Shown piece by piece: positions 31,882-43,133 of a DNA stretch of 64,000 nt. The notes under the pieces are model-generated. The model had not been told where the DNA came from, made no database searches, and saw only the letters and a program-made list of their open reading frames with translations. A program made the translations under genes and the position numbers. How positions within the stretch are numbered: position 1 is the stretch's first letter; the number at the start of each line of letters is the position of its first letter. Origin of the DNA: Lonicera japonica (lineage: Eukaryota > Streptophyta > Magnoliopsida > Dipsacales > Caprifoliaceae); the NCBI GenBank assembly GCA_021464415.1, contig CM038471.1, forward strand, positions 14,064,073 through 14,128,072, in the 5' to 3' direction.

Positions 31882-34800
31882 TAAATGTAACGCCCCGAAA
31901 TCCCCGAAATCCTGTTTAGAGGATTTTGCCTCCGTGGCCCAGTTAGTCACGGCGTTGTACGCGACGACGGGTGTTATAGCATAGAATTTAGAACTTATAT
32001 AAATGAAAATATCAAATAAAGCCATAATTTCTAAAAATTTTGACATGTGGAGTTTGTACTTCCAATACAACCATCTCCTGTCAAACAAAACATAAGTTTA
32101 ACTAAAATAATATCTCCACATCTATGAGTTTCTTATCAAATATAAATTTACATTCCAGTACAAAGTAATTCCTCTAACGAGGTCTCAATCTCAATAAAAC
32201 TTTACATATATGGCTTAAGAATATACACAAATTAATATAGTCGTTCTAAGAAGTAAGACACAAGTAGTTTTCCGAACGACTTTGGTAATCCGACCATTAG
32301 AGCTATCTAGGCCTCGTAGGTGCACCCACTGGCGAAGCCAGAAAAGTTTTTTAGGGGGGCCAAAAATTTTTTTAGCCAAATTAAACTCAATAATTATGTT
32401 TACAAACCAATTTTTTACTAAAATACTTCTCCATTCTATTTCGATATTTCGGAAAAGTTAAAAATGATATACTAAAATTAATTATATATCTTGAAATATC
32501 TTTTGATATATAATAAAAAAAATGAAGGCTATGTTTCAAAATAAATAAATAAAAATATACAGTAGTGAAGACCGACTGTCTGAAGAAGAAATAGAAAAAA
32601 ATGAAAACTTAATATATATTACACATTTACACGTTCAACTTATATATATATATATATAATAATTACACAAAGCCGCCCCCAGCACAAAAATCAGGGCCTG
32701 CCCTCACCAAACGCTGCTTCTTTAATTAATATTACAACCATAGCCCCTGAACTTGCTCTTCCCACACATAAACCCCTATACTCTCTTAATATTTCTAAAA
32801 AGTCCAGGTGGGGCCATGGCCCCACCTGGCCCCCACGTGGCTCCGCCCCTGGGTGCACCGTTCCCCAAGAAATACCTGTAAAACATGGTTTGAAAAATGG
32901 GAGTGAGCCAAACGGGCTCAGTGGGAACTATAAGGTTTTTATATAAGAAAGTAGGTTAGAAAACCATGCATGCCATGCTATGCATTATAATGAAAGTAGT
33001 TTTCATTAATGAGATGTATACGTATAACTTTCATGATTATAACTCTCCTTTTAAGTAAAACCCATTTTAATACAAGTATATATATACTTCAGGAGTAGTT
33101 AATACCACGAAAACATTTCGTGCCATGCATTTATATAATGTCCCATCCCCAAAGTATAAGAAAGACAATATATATATATACGTCATCATACTGTGTGTGC
33201 CACAACACCGCGACCAGATCTATCATATATACGTCACGTTTAGGATTTTATCTATGTGTGTACATGGATTGCGATGAAACTTGGTTTCTTCTGCCCCCAA
33301 GGCAGGGACCACCTACCGGGTCCACCTAGACGGAGAATGCCCCTAAGGAAATAATATAAACTCGCGTAACCACCAAGGCTATACGCTACAAGTGATAACC
33401 AATCTCTACCTGGTGCGAATGGTGTGGCTATCCGATAATAATCCGAACAATATCTAAAGAATAATAAACTCATCTAAATAAGGAAATCATAAGAACATAT
33501 AAGTCAACATGTGTATATATATATGTGTGTGTATGTTCCATATGTATATATACAACTAGTATATATCCATTCCAGTTATGTGTACATATGCATACTGTAG
33601 AATCTGTAGTGGTATTGTTGTTTACTTGGACTAGGCCCGCTAAGTCCGTCAACTAGTGACTTGATTAAGAATATCATGAATTAGGGAGACACTATAAAAT
33701 TTTCGTCAATGTGGCACCAAGCTAAGTGTGATCTAGTTTTCATAGTATACAAGTTCTATATAGACCTCCCCCTTGAGACCATAATACTTTGTTTATACAT
33801 AAAAGGTTTATAATCCTGCCCAACATAGTTACAAACTGGCCAAATAAGTAACAAGACCCATAAATTATAAACTAGCAGCCGAAGTACAACAACCATATCA
33901 CAAATACGAGTAACCAAGGCCAAAACATACTTTTAAAACCAAGTATAGCATCGTAAGTACGCGTAGCATAGCGTACTGTTCATAATCATACCCGTATATA
34001 AGGGTTTTATACTAATCTTTAAGAAATCAAAGTAGAAATTGGGGTTTCCTGTATAATTCGCTATTTATACTCATTAATTCCAAATTAAGCAAAGAAACAA
34101 GAGAAATCAACCCGAACCCCCATGGATATGCAATTTGGGTAAAAACCCTAAGTTTTGTTTGATTTGGTGTAAATATGTTATAATAACTTGAAAACAAGAT
34201 TTAATACTATTGTTCCCACCTATTGAGGGTTAATCCCTCGAAGAATTACAGCTGAATCGAGTCAGAAAACATCAATCTCGAAATTCCCCCAATTATAGCT
34301 TTAAAACCCTAGAAATGGTGGTGAAAATGATGAAGAAGGAGATGAATAGTGTTGGGGAATGGTGGATAAAGGAGGAGCTTGAGCGTGATTTCGGATCGCT
34401 CACAAAACTCCCAAGATCGCCTCTCATTTCTCTCTCTAGAAGCTCTCAAGTGGTGGAGATGAAATGAGAAGGAAAAGAGAAGAAATAAATATAAAATCTC
34501 GCCCAGCTAGAAGTTGTCGACTACTTGCTATCCATGTAATCGAATACATGAGGTAGTCGACTACTTCTTCTTCCATGTAGCGACTACATGGCTCTGAAGG
34601 TAAGCCCTTTCAGCTTTTGGCTAGCAACCCGACTTCGCACACATTTTTGATCATCGAGGAGTGGGAATTGAGTCTCTGCCAAAGCACAGAAGTTGTAGAA
34701 TGGATAAAAACCTGGAGATAGGCGCAACCAGGGACTCATTTGGAGTTCGGATGAAGAAGATATGGACTTCCAAACTTGGCTAAAAACCATTAATCGCGTA

Positions 34801-35021
34801 GGACCGAAACTTGCTATTTACGAGCTAATTTTCGTTCGGTCCACCCGAAATGACTTATGGTCATTCTAATATACTTAAATACATTAACAGGACTCATTGG
34901 AAGTTACCAAACCACATCAACCTTTACAGAACCCAATTTGGCTATCCGAAGTCAAATTTTGTCTTATATGCGACTTAGGCCGTAATTTGAGAGAGATAAG
35001 GAAACGGGGTGTTACAATAAA
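31882..35021 (-). mobile_element. Solo LTR (31887-35016) with perfect ATAAA target duplication
   Basis: LTR proper spans 31887-35016 (TGTAACGCCCCG... GGGGTGTTACA); ATAAA is present at 31882-31886 and 35017-35021. Read on the minus strand it has the same landmarks as the 9.2-kb element's LTRs: TAGTTCCCACTGAGCCCG near 32920, an ACTTCTGTGCTTTGG block near 34690, and a GAACGAAAATTAGC block near 34830. It interrupts the Athila-like gag gene exactly; removing it and one ATAAA restores the flow of the gag sequence. It contains a nested hAT element. Confidence 0.9.
32327..32851. mobile_element. hAT-type element with perfect 8-bp duplication GGTGCACC
   Basis: Starts CACTGGCGAAGCCAG and ends GTGGCTCCGCCCCTG, imperfect inverted ends of the CAGGGGCGGAGCC type frequent on plant hAT elements. 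GGTGCACC is at 32319-32326 and 32852-32859. GC-rich termini, AT-rich core, a TA run at 32640-32658, no transposase frame. 525 bp. Confidence 0.85.
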
Positions 35022-35370
35022 ACTATTGAATTAGTCTCCAAGCCTCAAAACCATGATGTGGACATCTAAGTAGTATATCTTTAAATCTTTCCCATGCTTC
35101 AAATAATTTTTCCTTATCTTCTTGCAAATATTAGTTATTTTTCTCCTAAGTTCATTAGTTTTAGCCATATGAAAGAATTTCGCCAAAACTTATGCCACTA
35201 GTCCCTCCCATGTTGCGATAGATCTCAAGGGTAAAGAATTTAACCAAAGTTTAGCTTTATTTTTAAAGAAAATTGAAAAAATGCAATATAACGGATTCAT
35301 CAGAAAAAATTTGAATATAAAAGTAGCGCATATTTCTAAAAAGTCTTTTCATATGAAGACAAGTATCTTA
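35022..35370 (-). pseudogene. Athila-like gag, N-terminal half
   Basis: Minus-strand translation gives NKAKLWLNSLPLRSIATWEG and, further on, EAWERFKDILLRCPHHGFE, both strongly conserved in Athila gag. Several stops and at least one shift are present. The sequence continues across the solo LTR at 31887-35016. The 5' end is lost where LTR material starts at 35371. Confidence 0.75.
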
Positions 35371-35965
35371 TGACGCCCCAACCCCGTTCAAAGGATAATC
35401 TCTTTCGGAGTTGGTTAATCACGGATACCGTGCGCCGATGGCGGGGTTCATTAACAACATTTAAAAATTCTAAATAAATATATTAATCAAGTGCTACACA
35501 TGTAAGACTTAACACGCTTGAAAATTTTCAAAGTAGTCATTAACTTGAAACACAACATATATAAATAAAGGTGGTTTAGTGCCAAAATAGTCACAAGGAA
35601 TTAGTACAACAGCTACGCCTCCAACGAGGTCCCAAATTCACTTAAGTTTAATATTACAATACAAAACAATTTTATAATTAAAATAAATAAAAGAAAAACT
35701 TAAATCCGAATATCCAAAATTTAATCTGTTGGCCCTTCCATAGTGAAGGGCTCCCAAGTGAATTTATAGAAGACAGAGGCGACTAAGATTCATTGGCCTT
35801 TCCTTTTCCCTGCATTTTCGCACTTGTGGAAGTACTTATATAGGAAAACTAATAGGACTAAGCCAACCGGGTTCAGTAGGAACTATACAGTTGGTTTATA
35901 CAAAAATACAAGTAGTAAGCGACATACGAGTACAATTATATTAAAATAGAGTTCTTAATGTACAA
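35371..35965 (-). mobile_element. Truncated chromovirus LTR end
   Basis: Starts TGACGCCCCAACCCCG with the GTTAATCACGGATACCGTGC block that marks the 3' end of these LTRs (read on the minus strand), and holds AGCCAACCGGGTTCAGTAGG (about 35860). It stops where a second LTR end begins (35966), so it is about 600 bp of an older LTR. Confidence 0.6.
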
Positions 35966-36774
35966 TGTGATGCTCCGAATCCCGTTATGAGATTTTCACC
36001 TCCAGGATCCGATTAATCACGAATGTAGTGCGCGAGGGCGGGTTTTAAAGTACAAAAATTACAACTTTTAAAAACTTTTCTTAATTAAAACTACAATCCG
36101 AATAAAATCCCGTTTCAATAAAATTTCAGCATGTGGAGTTAGTTTAAATAATAATCCAACCTATAAGGTTTGAAATCATTTTCTTACAAATGAAATCCCA
36201 TTCAACAACATTTAAATCCACTTTGCATATAAACATCACTTATACAAGTTCACAATAAAACCATTTACATATTACAAAACCAAAACTATATATGTATACA
36301 ACAGTCCTTGTTGAAAAGGTCTACGAAAGGTCCATGGGCATCAGAGGCTTTCTATAAAAGAGTACCACGTGCCAATCCCCGAAGCATGACCTGCAAAACT
36401 AGTGAAAAGAGGGAATGAGCCAAATCTGGGCTCAGTGGGAACTATACATGTTTTGTAATGAAAATACACATTACATTCACAGGCATGTGCATGTTTATAT
36501 AGGAAGTAAATACTTCACTTAATGCAATAGTTTAAAAATATACAATACAATGCAATCCACACCCAAATGCATACAAACCCATTAGGACTCCTACCCTAGC
36601 CACCGCAAGCTAACTATCAGATCGACCGATCCTATACCTAGGCTTTCCATGGAATGGATCTTTACACTTTCCAAAGTTACTAGAGGACCGTTGGTGTAAA
36701 ATCGTCTCTTCACAATCATTAGCTTCCTATGGTTCGCCATGCTATAGTGGAAGGGTTCTAAAGTATGCCAAACC

Positions 36775-37465
36775 TGTGACGCCCTGCAAGTGAGGAGTAC
36801 TCCCTTGGGAGGAGGAATTGTAGCTCAAAGGGGGCATCCCATATCGGAAGATGGAGGATCCCCCATATAAGTAATAAATGGTCGCTAATTAAGTACGAGG
36901 CCTTTTGGGGGCTCACTGGCTTCGGATCCCATAAGACCTCCGAAGTTAAGCGAGTAGAGGACCAGAACAATCCCAGGATGGGTGACCCCCTGGGAAGCTG
37001 GTCGTGAGCTCTCAAAAACAAAGCCGTGAGGGTAGATGTTCCGGGACTGATGCTTGGCTGGACGCTACCCAGAGCAGACAATATCGTAGTGAGGACGTCG
37101 ATTTCCTTGCGGGGGAAGGATGTGATGCCCTGCGAGCGAGGAGTACTCTCTTGGGAGGAGGAATTGTAGCTCAAAGGTGGCATCCCACATCGGAAGATGG
37201 GGGATCCTTAGAGACCCATATAAGTAAGAAATGGTCGCTAATTAAGTACGAGGCCTTTTGGGAGCTCATTGGCTTCGGATCCCATAAGAACTCCGAAGTT
37301 AAGCGAGTAGAGGACCAGAGCAATCCCAGGATGGGTGACCCCTTGGGAAGCTGGTCGTGAGCTCCCAGAAACAAAGCCGTGAGGGTAAATGTTCCGGGGC
37401 TAAGGCCTGGCTGGAGGCTACCCAGAGCAGACAATATCGTACTGAGGTGGGACCGGGTCGTTACA
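36775..37465 (+). mobile_element. Cassandra TRIM with internal deletion, perfect AAACC duplication
   Basis: Left LTR starts TGTGACGCCCTGC at 36775; right LTR is 37121-37465 (TGTGATGCCCTGC ... GGGTCGTTACA). AAACC flanks both sides (36770-36774 and 37466-37470). Both LTRs hold the 5S-like segment (AAGTTAAGCGAG, AGGATGGGTGACC). The left LTR lacks its last part and the primer site: sequence passes straight from CAATATCGTAGTGAGG to ACGTCGATTTCC of the internal domain. The junction falls on a short GAGG shared by both sides, which suggests a microhomology deletion. Confidence 0.9.
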
Positions 37466-38189
37466 AAACCAACCTCAGCTATCCTGCACTTATACACGAA
37501 GTCGTTTACTAATAACTAAGCATTTATCGTTTCCTCTTTGTGATTAGTTCATTATGAATGTCCATGCTTGGCCGACTAACAGGCTTTACCTCCTACTGTC
37601 CTTCTAAGTCATTACGTTACGATGTTCCCTCACTAGCTATCTATTAGCTATAATCACCACTTTGATTATTAGTGTCTTAAGTTCATTATGATTCAGCCAT
37701 CTAACCTTGTGAACCACACGTTTTCTCTCATGTCCGTATACCTTATGTAAGGCCCAATAGCTAATAATGCTTTCCACTTTGTATATTAGCATATTATGAA
37801 TAAACAACGCTTTCGTATGCATATTATGTTCCGTATGATAGTGTCTGCATTGCTTTTACTAAAGGCACAACTCATCCGAGGCATTATATTAAAAACACAC
37901 AGATATGATATAGCAATAATAATAATCATATCTCTTGTATAATGTTTCAGTTTCACCCCGCAGTAGCCAAGGCCTAGAACAACGGATCCTGAAGGGTCCA
38001 AGGCTCTTGTCCATGTCTCTTCCAAGTGAGGAGTGGCTCAGGGACTTGGTTCTACAAGTAAGTCATTTGGAGATGACTTTCAAGACATTTTCCCGGGAAT
38101 AACACTCTGAATAATTAACGAGGAATACACCTCATACAAGCCACTTCGACACTTTAGAAAGAACTACACCAGGAGACACCCTAGTAGGG

Positions 38190-38990
38190 TGATGTCCATT
38201 ATTAGTCCTAATATGATCCGGTCTAGCTCAACCATGGTAGTTCATGGCATTCTAAATGATGATCCACAAATGATGAATTATAAGGATAGAGCATGGAAAT
38301 TCAAAAGGAATTCCATAGAATTTTACATGCTTAATGCAAGAAGCTTAAATGATAATTATGCATTCTATAGGGTTCCTAAAGATTGGTTGTGGAAGTTCAA
38401 GAAGTTAAAAACCGCAAGGAGGCCATTGGAATAATCTAGAAGATATTAATTTAAGTTGTTTTTAAATTAATAAGGCTTCTTGAGTCTTATTATTCAATTA
38501 GGAATTAGAATTAGTAGTTTCCTTTTTGAATAAGTTTCCTTATTATTTCCTTATTATTAATTTCCGTATTGTATTAGGAATATTCTAGGAGTTGTTATTT
38601 TCCTTTTCTAAGTAGGAAATAGTTTCCTTTTTGAATTAGGATCAAGGCTTTGTTTACTCCTATTTAAAGGAGGTACATTATTGTTTTATTATTAAGGATT
38701 TATCATTAATAAAATAGAGAGTTTTCTCTTTGTGTTCTCTATGAACATGTTGAATATGTTGAATTGAATTAATTGAATTATTCTTGACTTATCAATCTAG
38801 CAATCACACTAGATTGTGGCGTCATTAATTATACCGAGGTTCGTGCTTCTTTAAGCGTTGGGTTGAGGTTTCCGCCTTCTATCTTTTCGACATATTCCAA
38901 AGTTCTTGCTGCGTTTGTAGTTCAAGGGTTGATGATCAATTAGCCTGGCTAGAAAAGACGATTCGGGTTCGATCAAGTCCAACTACTTCC
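38190..38990 (+). mobile_element. Copia-like LTR segment nested in the LTR
   Basis: This block is absent from the related LTR at 53125-56253, which passes directly across the same place (compare 38160-38196 and 38990-39050 with 54150-54220). It has a TATA-like CTATTTAAAGG (about 38660), AATAAAAT (about 38710) and repeated TTTCCTTTTTGAAT words, a promoter and polyA arrangement resembling plant Ty1/copia LTRs. An 81-codon frame (38189-38434) of basic and aromatic composition precedes it; I do not recognise it. Exact ends and target duplication not resolved. Confidence 0.45.
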
Positions 38991-40800
38991 CAAGAAACTC
39001 ACCAAATAGGATAGTAGAGGCACACGAGACCTACTTCGCTGTCGGGGAAACTTTATAGCCCGGGGACACATAGCCAGCCGAAAAGCAAGATGCATAGAGT
39101 GGGGCCTCTTTTCGTGGGATTTCAACCACCTGGTGGAGTACACCAATCCTCTTTTCCCATGCACAGTTTAGGGAATTTCACCCAGGGGCAGTAATTAGGC
39201 GGCCTGTCTTCCAGTCATAGGGTGCTACCCAATACTCGGTCTATCATATTCAGCCTATATGTGTGATCGTATCAATAGGAATATCGTACCATTCCTCACA
39301 ATGCACATATCATCAATCACATCATCATCCATCACGCATATGGCAATCCACATGTAAATACAATACATAATCGCCCACTATTCATTTATCAACATTATCA
39401 TCATCGTTACCAAGCCATTTATCCAAGGCCTTACCGCCTTGTAGTTATTTACGTTATTTAGCCAAATGGGTTCATTATTGATAAGTTATGTCTCTTGACA
39501 AGTTATATATGTAAAATTATGGCCGTTAGTGTTATATGATAGCTCTCAAGCCATGTCATCAAGTTAAGCCTTGGTTATTGTGTTTATAGTCTAATCGGTG
39601 TATATACAACTCACTATACCATACACATGTATGGCCCCAACAACCTACACCCCACCATGGTGCATTCACTACGTAATTAGAGTATACCAGGGTAGTATTT
39701 TCATTTTTAGTGCTAACCATAGTCTAAACAAGGCACAAGACCTAATGGGTACTATGCATCAGTCCGCCCTAGTGGGTTCTTAGTGTAAATGCCATCATTT
39801 TTGCTCTATAATAACATCTAATGGTGTATCCGTGTATATCTATCATTAATAATCCACAATCACCTATTCTGTGTGTACAAAACCCCAAACCCCCAATTTC
39901 TAGGTTAAACATGTGAGTATAAGATCAGTTCTTGACAAATCTTATAATGTATGAGTCAAAACATGGACTAAGTGTTCAAATCATGTAATAGAAGTGATAA
40001 TCTATTAATAGCAACTACCAATTGGAAATTAATCTAGCCCAACCCATGTGCATCATCACAAACCTAAGGTTTTTATGAAAATTCCCAATTTGTGTAGAAA
40101 TCTCTAATGCAACACATAATAATTTAGAAAACAAGTTTAGTATTAGTGTTCCCACCTTAGAGAAGTCGAATAACGTAGTTGATGAAGCGTAGAGGTCATA
40201 TTGCAAAACCATAGCTCTCCTCTAGAACTTTCTTGGGGTGTATTGAAGGTGTGGCTCAAAATATGGGGATAGGGGAAGGTTTGGTTGTATAAAAATGGAG
40301 TCAAAGCTTTAAAAAACTCAAATTTTAATCTCTCAGCAGTTCATCAGTCGATTGAGAAGTCCATCAGTCGGCTGATTCGCTATGATGCCCACTGATGCTA
40401 TTTTTTGGCAGTTTGGCTGCTTCGCGCTCAATTTTGATCACCAAGGAGTGAGACAGGGTCTCGGACCAAAATACAAAAGTTTTAGATAATTGAATTACCT
40501 TTCCAATGGCGTAAACGGGGACTCATTTAGAATTAGGATGAAGAATTTATGGATATTTGAAAAAAGGAACGTCTGTTTGGCTGTAAAGTGAAAATAGGCG
40601 ATTTAGGAACCGATTCTCATTCGGACCACTCGAATTGACTTATGGCCATGCAAGGGAGTTACATAACACTAATAAAACATATGGGAAGTCTCCAAACTAC
40701 ACCAACCCTTATGGTACAAAATTTTACTATCCAAAACTAGAATTAGCCTTAGCGATTAAGTAATCGTGATTAGCATGAAATGATGGAATGGGGTATTACA

Positions 40801-41586
40801 ATCCCCACTCCTTAGACAATTTCGTCCTCAAAATTATGATAGGTGGAGTATGAGATAAAAGAACACATGAGTTCCAAACTCATACTTGGTCTCCTCTCCT
40901 TAAAAGGTAACCACGGCTTTAAAGCAAAACCCAACGAATGGCAAGGTAACGGAACAATAAATCTAGAACCCTCTAGCTCACTCTCGAAGGAATAATAATC
41001 GATATGGTGCACCCGTATGTTGAAGCACATAACTCCTAATGTTATAAAATCAACCCATAATCTAAAGCTTAAAACGGAACAACTCCAGCATTTTGAAATG
41101 CTAAGCTAAAATCCACATTGAACACCAAAATGATGGGGCAACAGGGTTTGGACTTCTTAATTCCTCCTTACAAGAATGAGTATACTATAATGAAGAGTAT
41201 CCACGGTTCAACATTGAAGGGTTCTTATCTAAACGCATCTCACGCGATTCGCCATTTAATCCCAAGGCTCTCAAGGTGCATACACAAATTACAATCACGT
41301 CAAAGGGAATTAATCTTACCATCTAGTTTCCTACGAATCTCAACATAATCATGCTCGGGAAGACAAATGCAATCAAACTAGATCAACTACTCCAAAATTC
41401 AAGGATTATTCAAATTTGGGATTCACCCATTGGAATCAAAAGAACATACAGGGTGAATACAACGAATAGGACTGGATACTAACATTAGTAAGCCACGTTT
41501 CACTTTTTGTTGGCGACAGAAGACCGTTGATTTATAAAGTAATCATCCATTGGCCATTTGGCTGACCAAAATATAACTTGACAGTT
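40801..41586 (-). mobile_element. Internal 3' remnant of a minus-strand element with polypurine tract
   Basis: Read on the minus strand it ends AATTTTGAGGACGAAATTG then AAGGAGTGGGGA immediately before the LTR start. The phrase GAGGACGAAAT plus a purine tract also precedes the 3' LTR of the 9.2-kb element (50109-50140). The remaining ~750 bp shows no integrase or chromodomain, so this looks like the tail of a non-autonomous or deleted relative. Truncated at 41586. Confidence 0.55.
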
Positions 41587-43133
41587 GTAACACCCCCGCC
41601 TTAATTATCGGGGTAACACTCGTAATTAAGACCTGGAGTGCTACTAACCCATCTTAGATTGACTAAAATAGGTATATATGTATATACACAAGGAAATTCA
41701 AACAATAAATATCATACGTGTCGATTAGCAAGATATAAGATGATAGTGATGGAGACATTAATACAGGATCGTTTGATATTGTGTATCATGTAGAGGATCC
41801 ATATGAGAATAAAGGGATTTCACCTTTGTGAATCATGTAGAGGATCCATATGAGGAGAATAGGGTTTGAAAGCATCAGATTGCGATTTGGTTAGATTTTT
41901 TAATTCTCGCTGGACAGTGAAAATCGATTGTTTTCGCCACTGAAATGACTTCTGATCGTCCTGATTCTTTGAGTAACAATTGTAACTTTGCGTTCCGAAT
42001 GACATATCCAAAAATCAGCCCGATCCAAAGGTGCAATCAAAAGTTACAATTGATTTACGACTGCTGTGCCGAAAACCTAAAGATCTTCTATCGTATTCCT
42101 TCCGCCATTAAATCTTGCACCGAGTGTGGGCTACGGTATCACAATGGTCCCCGCTAATGGGAGTACATCAGATTGACAATTGTTGAAAGAACCGTCTCTG
42201 CTAATAGAAGTATATCAGCTTAACAACAGAATGAGAATTGTTGATAGAACCATTCCTGCCAGTGGGAGTACATCAGCTCAACAACCGAATGAGAATCATC
42301 GATAGAACCATCCCTGCCAATGAGAGTACATCAGCTCAACAACTAAATGGGTATCGTTGACAGAACCATCCCTGCCAGTGGGAGTACACCAGCTCAACAA
42401 CCAAATCAGAATTAATAATAGAATTGTCCCCATTAAGGGGAGTACAATAGTCTAGTACATTATAGCAAAGCACAGGACGTGCCCCGAACACCCCCGAAAT
42501 CACCCATCCATCCACAGTAGAAATAAACAACATATCACAACATCATTTGCTTGTCATCTTTTTTAAAATAGCACATGTGATTCATGCAAGTGCAGCAAGA
42601 TGATGCATTTTCGTTATCGACCTAGTTTCTTTGCGAACCTAGGCTGAGAGGGTCTGTGAACAGCTCATTTTACGACCCTCGCAAAATCCCGATCTCTAAG
42701 GAAATAAGTACGCATACATGCACGAGCATTTATACATGCATAAATACTACATACATGTGATATAAGTCAAAGAATGAAGAAAAAAGAACACCTGAAAGAG
42801 AAGTTACGAGAATTACAAGAAGCTGCCAGAACTGAAAATCGTCAAATCTTGTAAGTATTTGTATAATGAAAGTTCCTGATTTTTGATGATCCTCAAACTT
42901 TGAGGGTTGTTATATAGTGGCATAAGGAGTAACATACTGAACATCAGCTCGATCCGACGGCTAGATCTTCAAGAATTTTAAAAACTGGGAGTTCACTTTG
43001 GGTAATCAAAAGGAGGCCTTTCCAAAGTCCAAACGAACTCAAATTTGGTAAGTAGGTGGAGTTTATCATGGGAAAAAACATACTAAAAAAGTAGATTACG
43101 ACTCTCAGTTTGACCGGAGCAGCAAAAACCGTT
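41587..43133 (+). mobile_element. Ogre/Tat-like LTR, first part
   Basis: Starts TGTAACACCCCCGCC. It contains a 58-bp tandem array (42145-42445) and is split by the 9.2-kb chromovirus at 43134; it resumes at 52338 with a TATA box and ends near 56600 in sequence typical of Ogre-type LTR ends. The assignment rests mainly on the third part. Small frames at 41945-42157 and elsewhere are not genes. Confidence 0.5.
42145..42445. repeat. 58-bp tandem repeat, about five copies
   Basis: Units start TCCCTGCCAGTGGGAGTAC and continue with ATCAGCTCAACAAC and GATAGAACC. Copies differ by a few bases, mostly transitions, with the outer copies more diverged. Confidence 0.85.

Larger units (their letters stand above)
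35966..40800 (-). mobile_element. Chromovirus-type 3' LTR interrupted by two younger insertions
   Basis: Plus-strand start TGTGATGCTCCGAATCCCG; end GGGGTATTACA at 40800. Without the Cassandra (36775-37465) and the copia-like segment (about 38190-38990) the LTR is about 3.3 kb, close to its relatives. Internal landmarks in minus orientation include CTCAGTGGGAACTATACATG (about 36430) and a CAAAAGTTTTAGATAATTG block (about 40470). It is not solo: at 40801 a polypurine tract and internal sequence follow directly, so this is the 3' LTR of a minus-strand element. Confidence 0.7.

Noticed and set aside
36758..37497. Frames of 108-141 codons in the second Cassandra
   Set aside because: They overlap 5S-like LTR sequence and match the same artefactual translations as at 25.2-26.3 kb.
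42145..42445. CRISPR-like direct repeats
   Set aside because: The units are contiguous with no unique spacers and lie in a plant LTR.
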